A DNA stretch of 64,000 bases from Zwartia panacis (GTDB taxonomy: Bacteria; Pseudomonadota; Gammaproteobacteria; Burkholderiales; Burkholderiaceae_B), in assembly GCF_030410395.1 (NCBI RefSeq), contig NZ_JAUHHF010000007.1, positions 1 through 64,000 on the forward strand. Reading direction: 5' to 3'. The notes under the pieces are model-generated. The model searched no databases. It was not told where the DNA came from and saw nothing but the letters and a program-made list of their open reading frames with translations. Numbering within the stretch: position 1 is the first letter of the stretch; every line of letters begins with the position of its first letter. Both the position numbers and the translations under genes were made by a program. This document shows, piece after piece, positions 58,682-64,000 of the stretch.

Positions 58682-59955
58682 ACGTCCCGAGCCTCGTTGC
58701 TTATGCAGCGCTAGGTTTGCCTCTGGCGATGGCAATGCTGCCCATTTATATGATTTCGCCTAAATTTTATGGTGATGGACTTGGGATAGATTTGGCTGCT
58801 TTGGGGGCGGTTTTATTTTTGACACGAATTTTTGATACCGTCCAAGATCCTTTTTTAGGACGAGTCGTTGACGCCTTTCAGCGCAAACGCCACGGCTGGC
58901 TATCGCTCATGCTTGTCTCCGGTGTCATCCTTGCCCTGGGTTTTGTATTGTTGTTCACGCCACCAGAGTGGTCCAAATCGGGGTTGTTGGTATGGCTGAC
59001 TCTGAGTTTGTTACTGGTCTATTTTGCTCATAGCTTATTGAATATTTGTTATTTAACCTGGGGAGCCAGACTGAGTGATGACGTGGGGCAGCGTTCACGT
59101 GTGACAGCTTGGCGAGAGGCATTTGGTTTGATTGGGGTCGTGCTGGCCTCGGTTCTGCCTACTTTTTGGGTCGCGGACTGGGGGCCCAGGCAAGGCTATC
59201 AACTTTTTGCATGGGTGTTCGTAGGCGTTTTGTTTCTGGGTTTGGTGACGACTCTGCGTTGGGCGCCCAAACCCCAGATTTCAGTCGCCGGAACCCTCCA
59301 AGGTTGGCGCATGGCCCTCAAGCCATGGGCTGTCCAACGTGTGATGTGGTTTTATTTGTTCAATGCTATTTCTGTCGCAATTCCCGCTACGCTCGTACTC
59401 TTTTTTATTGACGACGTTGTTCGTGCACCTCAACAAGCGGGAATGTTTCTTGGCATATATTTTTTAGCAGGGATGTTGACCCTACCCGTTTGGGTCGCTT
59501 TGTCGGATCGAATTGGCAAGGCGCGTACCTGGACTCTGGGCAGTATTTTGGCCGCGCTATCCCTGCTTGGTTCTGGTTGGATCCAGGGTGGAGATGTGTT
59601 TGCCTACAGTGTGATTTGTTTGCTTGCAGGTACTGCTCTTGGCGCGGATGTTGCTCTGCCGCCCGCCATGCTCGCCGACGCGATTCCGGAAGAAAACCGT
59701 AAAAGCACGGGTTTGTATTTTGGGATATGGGTCTTGATCAGTAAGTTTGCCCTGGCATTGGCCGCAGGTTTGGCACTTCCGAGCCTCAAAATATTTGGCT
59801 ACACACCGGGTGATTTTCAGACAACAGGTGCGTTGACTGCCCTGTATGTGTTTTTACCAATCGTTTTCAAGGGCATCGCCATCCTGGTGCTGCTCCCACT
59901 GATAAGTGGAAGTTCGACATTGCGGGCATTACCCCGCGGGGAGTCTCACACATGA
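58678..59955 (+). CDS. MFS transporter (GPH/sugar-cation symporter type)
   Basis: A 425-residue polytopic protein with about 12 helices. It has the GPH-type first-loop sequence TRIFDTVQDPFLGRVVDAFQRK and the later DVALPPAMLADAIPEENRKSTGLYFG. The GTG start overlaps the upstream stop (GTGA). Transporters of this type recur in CFA/DUF1365 clusters, where the cargo is unknown; movement of a lipid or lipid precursor is a possibility but unproven. Confidence 0.85.
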   Translation: MNVPSLVAYAALGLPLAMAMLPIYMISPKFYGDGLGIDLAALGAVLFLTRIFDTVQDPFLGRVVDAFQRKRHGWLSLMLVSGVILALGFVLLFTPPEWSKSGLLVWLTLSLLLVYFAHSLLNICYLTWGARLSDDVGQRSRVTAWREAFGLIGVVLASVLPTFWVADWGPRQGYQLFAWVFVGVLFLGLVTTLRWAPKPQISVAGTLQGWRMALKPWAVQRVMWFYLFNAISVAIPATLVLFFIDDVVRAPQQAGMFLGIYFLAGMLTLPVWVALSDRIGKARTWTLGSILAALSLLGSGWIQGGDVFAYSVICLLAGTALGADVALPPAMLADAIPEENRKSTGLYFGIWVLISKFALALAAGLALPSLKIFGYTPGDFQTTGALTALYVFLPIVFKGIAILVLLPLISGSSTLRALPRGESHT

Positions 59956-60500
59956 AATTCAAAGCACTGATAGCCTCTGCAACAGCTGCATTGATGACGG
60001 CTTGCGGCAGCGTGGATGTCGATCAATACGCCAAAGAAACCCCGAAACTTGAACTGTCCAGTTTTTTCACTGGAACGATTGATGCCTGGGGAATTTTTCA
60101 AAAACGCAACGGCGAAGTTGCGCGTCGTTTTCACGTCGAGATCTTGACCAATTGGACCAGTCCTTCAGAAGGCACCCTCGATGAGCGTTTCACCTACGCC
60201 GATGGCGAGAAGCAGCGGCGTGTCTGGACACTCAAGCGTCAAGCAGACGGGACTTGGCAGGGAACGGCAGATGATGTCGTCGGGGTCGCGACTGGACGTG
60301 TCTCTGGCAATGCACTCCATTGGACGTATGTCCTTCGATTGCCTGTTGATGGCAAAGAGTATCTGGTTAATTTTGATGACTGGATGTGGCAGATGGACGA
60401 GAGCTCAATGATGAATCGTTCAACCATGTCTAAATTCGGCATCGATTTAGGCGAAGTCACATTGTTTTTCCGCAAACGCATGCCTGGCAGTCCTTCATGA
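59952..60500 (+). CDS. DUF3833 family lipoprotein
   Basis: A 182-residue lipoprotein with the signal MKFKALIASATAALMTAC, where Cys18 is in a lipobox (LMTAC). The mature part shows DUF3833 features: AWGIFQKRNGEVARRFHV, ERFTYADGEKQRRVWTLKR, LVNFDDWMWQMD and TLFFRKR. It is probably anchored in the periplasmic face of a membrane with a lipocalin-like beta fold. The function is unknown. Its ATG overlaps the transporter stop (ATGA) and its stop overlaps the SDR start. Confidence 0.87.
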   Translation: MKFKALIASATAALMTACGSVDVDQYAKETPKLELSSFFTGTIDAWGIFQKRNGEVARRFHVEILTNWTSPSEGTLDERFTYADGEKQRRVWTLKRQADGTWQGTADDVVGVATGRVSGNALHWTYVLRLPVDGKEYLVNFDDWMWQMDESSMMNRSTMSKFGIDLGEVTLFFRKRMPGSPS

Positions 60501-61276
60501 TCGGTCCGTTGAATCCACCCGTGACGAACTGGCATGGTAAGCGCGTTTGGTTGATTGGTGCTTCAAGCGGTATCGGTGCAGCTTTGGCTCAAACGCTTCT
60601 TGAAGCGGGTGCATGGGTGACTGTGTCAGCGCGGCGCCAAGAGACCTTGCAACATGTTGCTCAGCCGTATGCCCATGCACATGTCGTCGCTTTTGATGCC
60701 GCGGATCTTAATGCCTGGCCTGAGGCGTTTGAGCGCACCTTGGCTGCGATGGGGCATGTCGATCTGGTTGTGTTTGGCGCGGCTCGATATGATCCCACGC
60801 ATAGTTGGGAGTTGAATCTGGATCAGGTGCAAAAAAGTTTTGATTTGAATGTCGTCGCTATTTACAAAGGTGTTTCCCTATTGGTTCCGTATTTTCTCAA
60901 ACGAGGCGAGGGTGGTCTCGCGGTGATTGCCAGTATTTCAGCCTACACCGGACTGCCTAAAGCTGTGATTTACGGGGCGACTAAAGCGGCCTTGAACAAT
61001 ATGGCGCAAACTCTGTATTTTGAACTTGAACCAAAAGGACTGTCGGTATATTTGATCAACCCTGGGTTTGTCGAAACACCGATGACGGCTGTGAACGACT
61101 TTGCAATGCCTGGATTGATGAAACCTTTTGATGCCGCCAAAGCAATCGTGGCGGGTTTTGAGCGCGGTGATTTCGAGGTTCGCTTTCCCCGCGGGTTTGC
61201 TGGCTCTTTGCGTTGGATTAGTTTTTTGGCGGATCGATTCCGTTTTCCGCTGTTACATAAAATCACTAAGCTCTAA
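60497..61276 (+). CDS. Short-chain dehydrogenase/reductase (SDR) of lipid cluster
   Basis: A 259-residue SDR with the NAD(P) motif LIGASSGIGAALAQ, the Ser in IASISAYTG and the catalytic pair in YGATKAAL. The length and the C-terminal hydrophobic stretch fit classical SDRs acting on fatty acyl or ketone substrates. Its position in the CFA/DUF1365 operon matches the SDR that accompanies the Rhodobacter gene set. The substrate is unknown. Confidence 0.87.
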   Translation: MIGPLNPPVTNWHGKRVWLIGASSGIGAALAQTLLEAGAWVTVSARRQETLQHVAQPYAHAHVVAFDAADLNAWPEAFERTLAAMGHVDLVVFGAARYDPTHSWELNLDQVQKSFDLNVVAIYKGVSLLVPYFLKRGEGGLAVIASISAYTGLPKAVIYGATKAALNNMAQTLYFELEPKGLSVYLINPGFVETPMTAVNDFAMPGLMKPFDAAKAIVAGFERGDFEVRFPRGFAGSLRWISFLADRFRFPLLHKITKL

Positions 61277-61281
61277 GGGAG

Positions 61282-61719
61282 ATGATCTTGCACGCTCGCT
61301 TCATTGAAATTGCGCAATGGTTTGAGTCCCTGACTACCGATTCCCTGGCAAGTGTGTCTGACATTTATGCTGCAGATGCAGTATTTATTGATCCTTTTAA
61401 CAATCTTAGCGGCCTTCAAGCCGTCCGTGCTGTTTACCAGCACATGTTTGACACCTTGGTGCATCCTCGCTTTGTCGTCACAAATATTGTGTCCGATGAG
61501 CGGCAGGGTTTTATGAATTGGGATTTCCTGTTTGAGTGCAGAAATCAAGCCCAAAAAATTTCAGGTTGCACGCAATTTGAATTAAACGAACAGGGGCGGA
61601 TTGTTTTGCATCGTGATTATTGGGATGCCGCTCAACAAGTCTATGAAAAGATTCCATTGCTTGGTGCGATCTTGAGAGCCCTGAGACGCAAGCTTTCGCT
61701 GCCTTTGCAAAATAAGTAA
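61282..61719 (+). CDS. NTF2-like (SnoaL type) small protein
   Basis: A 145-residue protein with the cone-shaped NTF2-like pattern: an N-terminal helix (IEIAQWFESLT), VSDIYAADAVFIDPFNN, QHMFDTLVHPRF, and a C-terminal sheet with RIVLHRDYWDA. Such proteins bind or isomerise small hydrophobic molecules. The ATG called here lies directly after AAGGGAG; the TTG two codons later (61288) is better spaced from that ribosome-binding site and may be the true start. It is the last gene of the nine-gene operon. Confidence 0.8.
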   Translation: MILHARFIEIAQWFESLTTDSLASVSDIYAADAVFIDPFNNLSGLQAVRAVYQHMFDTLVHPRFVVTNIVSDERQGFMNWDFLFECRNQAQKISGCTQFELNEQGRIVLHRDYWDAAQQVYEKIPLLGAILRALRRKLSLPLQNK

Positions 61720-61732
61720 TCCCCGTTCGACT

Positions 61733-61757
61733 CAAAAAAAAAGCCCCCGAAGGGGCT
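61733..61757 (-). terminator. Rho-independent terminator of the symporter gene
   Basis: On the minus strand AGCCCC, a TTCG tetraloop and GGGGCT form a 6-bp stem followed by nine T. It ends the symporter transcript and may also serve the convergent lipid operon. Confidence 0.85.
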
Positions 61758-61763
61758 ATAAAG

Positions 61764-61790
61764 CCGTTTGAGCGCAGCAGTCTCAGACGG
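61764..61790. repeat. Additional 9-bp imperfect hairpin in the symporter 3' untranslated region
   Basis: CCGTTTGAG and CTCAGACGG pair with a single G-T wobble around a 9-base loop, just upstream (in minus-strand terms) of the terminator. It may stabilise the transcript end. Confidence 0.45.
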
Positions 61791-61805
61791 CGGGGAACTT
61801 TTTAA

Positions 61806-63935
61806 TTAACGTGCGGCATCTCCACGCAGTGTGGGGTAGCGCACGTGATCAACCAACTCCTGGATATCTTTGCGAGGCTGTGGTGTCAGCAAGCTCACAA
61901 TGATGATCAGCGCAAAACCTATTGGCACGCCAAATACGCCTGCGGAGATTGGCGAGATACCATACCAGAGCTCGACGGGTGAGGTCACACCAAACACTCC
62001 ACGCAGCCAGGGCTGAGTCATCACCATGTAGTAGAAGGTGATACCCAGACCGCCGATCATGCCAGCGACTGCACCGTACTTGTTTGCGCGCTTCCAGAAG
62101 ATCCCCAGCGTCAGGGCAGGGAAGAACGCCGCCGCGGCAAAGGAGAACGCAGCAGAAACCAGGAACAAGATGTCAGCCGGTTTTTGTGCGGCCACATAAG
62201 CTGCGGCAAGAGCAACGATCAGCAACAAGATTTTCGAAATCAACACGCGACGGGCAGTCGGCGCATTGGGGTTGATCATCTTGAAGTAGAGGTCGTGTGA
62301 CAAAGCGTTGGCGATTGTCAGCAACAAGCCGTCAGCGGTTGAAAGCGCCGCAGCCAAGCCGCCCGCTGCCACCATGCCCGAGATCACATAAGGCAAACCA
62401 CCGATCTCTGGCGTGGCCAACACGACGATGTCGCCACCAATACGCATTTCGCCAAGTTGCAGAATGCCATCTTTGTTCACGTCGACAACAGACAACAAGG
62501 AGGGGTCAACAGTTGCCCATTGCGCGATCCATCCCGGTAGTTTGTCGAACGGCGTACCCACCAGGACATGGAAGACTTCATATTTCACCAGCACGGCTAA
62601 TGCGGGGGCCGTGAAGTAAAGCAAGAAGATAAAGAACAAGGACCATGTCACCGACTCGCGGGCCTGTTTGACCGAAGGCGTGGTGTAGTAGCGCATCAGG
62701 ATGTGAGGAAGCGCAGCCGTACCGACCATCAAGCAGAAAATCAACGCAAGGAAGTTACGACGGGAGGTGTCGTAGGCGACCTTTTGTGCATCGGTTCCGT
62801 TCGGATCCCCCGCAAACTGCTGTGCGTGACGAGGCATACCGGCCAGTGGCACCGCCCGAGCGTTGTTTGCATTACGCTCTTGCGTCCACAGTTTTTGCGC
62901 TGCGGCTTCGGTCGTGGGGACTGCCGCCAGAGCCTTTTGAGCCGCTTCGAGTTCTGCCTTTGGAGCATTGGATGCTTTCAGGTCAGCAACGCGCTTCTCG
63001 GCAGCTGCTTTGTCCGCAGCCATCGCAGCAGGGATGTCTTTGAGCTTCGCAGCGGCTTCTTCTGCACGCTTTTTATAGATCGCAATGACCTCAAGCTCTT
63101 TGGGATCCTTGAGTAACTCGGCTTCTTTGGCGGTCACTTTTTCAAGCTGATAACCGTAGATCGCCTGTGGAATCGGCACACCCGTTTGCTTAACAGAAAG
63201 CCAAACCACGGGAATCATGTAGGCAATGATCAGGATGATGTACTGAGCCACTTGAGTCCAAGTCACAGCACGCATACCACCGAGGAAAGAACACACCAAA
63301 ATGCCGCCGAGACCTAAAAAGATACCGATCTCAAAAGGCACACCCGACAGACGTGTCGTGATCAGTCCCACACCGTAAATCTGTGCCACCACATACGTGA
63401 ATGAGCAAAGAATTGCGGCGATGATCCCGAGCAGACGCGGCAAATTACCGTCATAACGCTCACCCAGAAAGTCTGGAATAGTGAATTGACCAAATTTGCG
63501 CAGATAAGGTGCGAGGAACAGTGCCACCAGGCAGTAGCCACCCGTCCAGCCCATGATGAAGGCCAAACCGCTGTAGCCTGTCAGGTACAAAGTACCTGCC
63601 ATACCGATAAAGGAAGCGGCTGACATCCAGTCCGCACCCGTTGCCATACCGTTATACAAAGCAGGCACTCGTCTTCCTGCAACGTAATACTCGGCTGCAT
63701 CGTTTGTACGGCTCATAATGCCGATGCCGGCATAGAGTGCAACTGTCGCTGCCAGGAAGATGTAACCAATCCAGGCTCGGGTCAGACCCATTTGCTCGGC
63801 GATTGCCAGGGCAATCACGAAAGCGACAAAACCACCGGTGTACCAAGTGTAGACTTTGTTAAGAGACTTTTTGAATTGTGCGTTCGTGGTGTTTGAGGCG
63901 AACATTCCGCCTTCGTCGGGAGTCATTCCGGCCAT
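61806..63935 (-). CDS. VC_2705-type sodium/solute (acetate-like) symporter, large subunit
   Basis: A 709-residue SSS-family symporter with about 13 helices and family segments EYYVAGRRVPALYNGMATGADWMSAASFIG and GGLAAALSTADGLLLTIANALSHD. Between two helices sits a hydrophilic insert of about 130 residues, rich in Ala/Lys/Glu and probably coiled coil (about 265-395). A canonical EF-hand loop (DVNKDGILQLGE) occurs in a later extracytoplasmic segment. It imports a monocarboxylate such as acetate with sodium. AGGAGG six bases before the ATG decides the start. The small-subunit gene ends one base upstream. Confidence 0.9.
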   Translation of the reverse strand: MAGMTPDEGGMFASNTTNAQFKKSLNKVYTWYTGGFVAFVIALAIAEQMGLTRAWIGYIFLAATVALYAGIGIMSRTNDAAEYYVAGRRVPALYNGMATGADWMSAASFIGMAGTLYLTGYSGLAFIMGWTGGYCLVALFLAPYLRKFGQFTIPDFLGERYDGNLPRLLGIIAAILCSFTYVVAQIYGVGLITTRLSGVPFEIGIFLGLGGILVCSFLGGMRAVTWTQVAQYIILIIAYMIPVVWLSVKQTGVPIPQAIYGYQLEKVTAKEAELLKDPKELEVIAIYKKRAEEAAAKLKDIPAAMAADKAAAEKRVADLKASNAPKAELEAAQKALAAVPTTEAAAQKLWTQERNANNARAVPLAGMPRHAQQFAGDPNGTDAQKVAYDTSRRNFLALIFCLMVGTAALPHILMRYYTTPSVKQARESVTWSLFFIFLLYFTAPALAVLVKYEVFHVLVGTPFDKLPGWIAQWATVDPSLLSVVDVNKDGILQLGEMRIGGDIVVLATPEIGGLPYVISGMVAAGGLAAALSTADGLLLTIANALSHDLYFKMINPNAPTARRVLISKILLLIVALAAAYVAAQKPADILFLVSAAFSFAAAAFFPALTLGIFWKRANKYGAVAGMIGGLGITFYYMVMTQPWLRGVFGVTSPVELWYGISPISAGVFGVPIGFALIIIVSLLTPQPRKDIQELVDHVRYPTLRGDAAR

Positions 63936-63936
63936 G

Positions 63937-64000
63937 TTATTCCTCCTCCTCTTCGTTGACGCCGCATTCTTCGTCAAGCTTGTTCATGTACGAGGCATAA
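63937..64000 (-). CDS. DUF4212 symporter small subunit, C-terminal end (truncated by window)
   Basis: Only the last 20 codons are visible, reading YASYMNKLDEECGVNEEEEE and a TAA stop. Family small subunits end in a similar short hydrophilic tail after a second membrane helix (pattern Y-M-x-R/K-L-D-x-E). One base separates this stop from the symporter ATG. That is the normal gene order for VC_2705-type symporters, so the assignment rests on context plus the short tail. Confidence 0.6.
   Translation of the reverse strand, partial: YASYMNKLDEECGVNEEEEE

Overview
The window is ordinary chromosomal DNA from a betaproteobacterium, most likely a member of the Burkholderiales close to the Alcaligenaceae. 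This is inferred from three orphan Bug/TctC-type solute receptors, a GTP-dependent PEP carboxykinase, RdgC, a VC_2705-type acetate symporter and many CaiB-type CoA transferases. No insertion sequence, prophage, CRISPR array or rRNA was seen. About 60 genes fill almost all of the sequence, and the longest gap without a protein gene (about 330 bases after the first gene) holds a CAU-anticodon tRNA.

Layout. 1-2.6 kb: the C-terminal end of a giant VCBS/RTX-like secreted protein, then the tRNA. 2.8-9.0 kb: ompW behind two FNR-like boxes, an aminotransferase, a SIMPL protein, a YchJ-type protein, an SDR enzyme, and a sulfur module (periplasmic double rhodanese, YeeE/TsuA permease, 56-residue membrane protein). 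9.0-12.5 kb: a cupin, two Bug receptors and the tRNA hydroxylase TrhO. 12.5-19.1 kb: a complete minus-strand peptide-type ABC importer operon ending in an AstE/AspA-like hydrolase. 19.2-30.0 kb: a catabolic island with an old yellow enzyme, two crotonases, two CaiB CoA transferases, a GarL/HpaI-like aldolase, an isochorismatase-fold hydrolase, two nitroreductases, a Bug receptor and a D-aminoacylase-like amidohydrolase. 30.0-38.7 kb: hydroxy- and sugar-acid metabolism, with galactarate dehydratase (garD), a MobA-like nucleotidyltransferase, an alanine/serine-glyoxylate-type aminotransferase, a 1006-residue FAD/Fe-S dehydrogenase and, on the other strand, a D-tartrate dehydratase.

38.7-41.8 kb holds a membrane-anchored trypsin-like protease, a membrane protein with a YfaP/DUF2135-like periplasmic domain and a methyltransferase; I regard the first two as an uncharacterised pair. 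41.9-52.2 kb: aspartate dehydrogenase, a TauD-type dioxygenase, a D-hydroxyacid dehydrogenase, pckG with a structured leader, a carbamoylase-type amidohydrolase, pyruvate kinase, an exported methyltransferase-fold protein and an APC permease. 52.2-53.5 kb: rdgC with a small partner gene. 53.6-61.7 kb: a TetR regulator divergent from a tightly overlapped nine-gene lipid operon (two chalcone-isomerase-like proteins, FAD oxidoreductase, DUF1365, cyclopropane-fatty-acid-synthase-like methyltransferase, transporter, DUF3833 lipoprotein, SDR, NTF2-like). It resembles the gene sets linked to methylated and furan fatty acids and to singlet-oxygen stress, but with a TetR regulator and added CHI-fold proteins; it is the best candidate in the window for an incompletely described system. 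61.8-64 kb: a VC_2705-type sodium/solute symporter and the end of its small subunit.

Together the genes describe an organic-acid, amino-acid and aromatic/CoA-thioester scavenger that feeds pyruvate, oxaloacetate and acyl-CoA into central metabolism, with PEP carboxykinase and pyruvate kinase as the PEP node.
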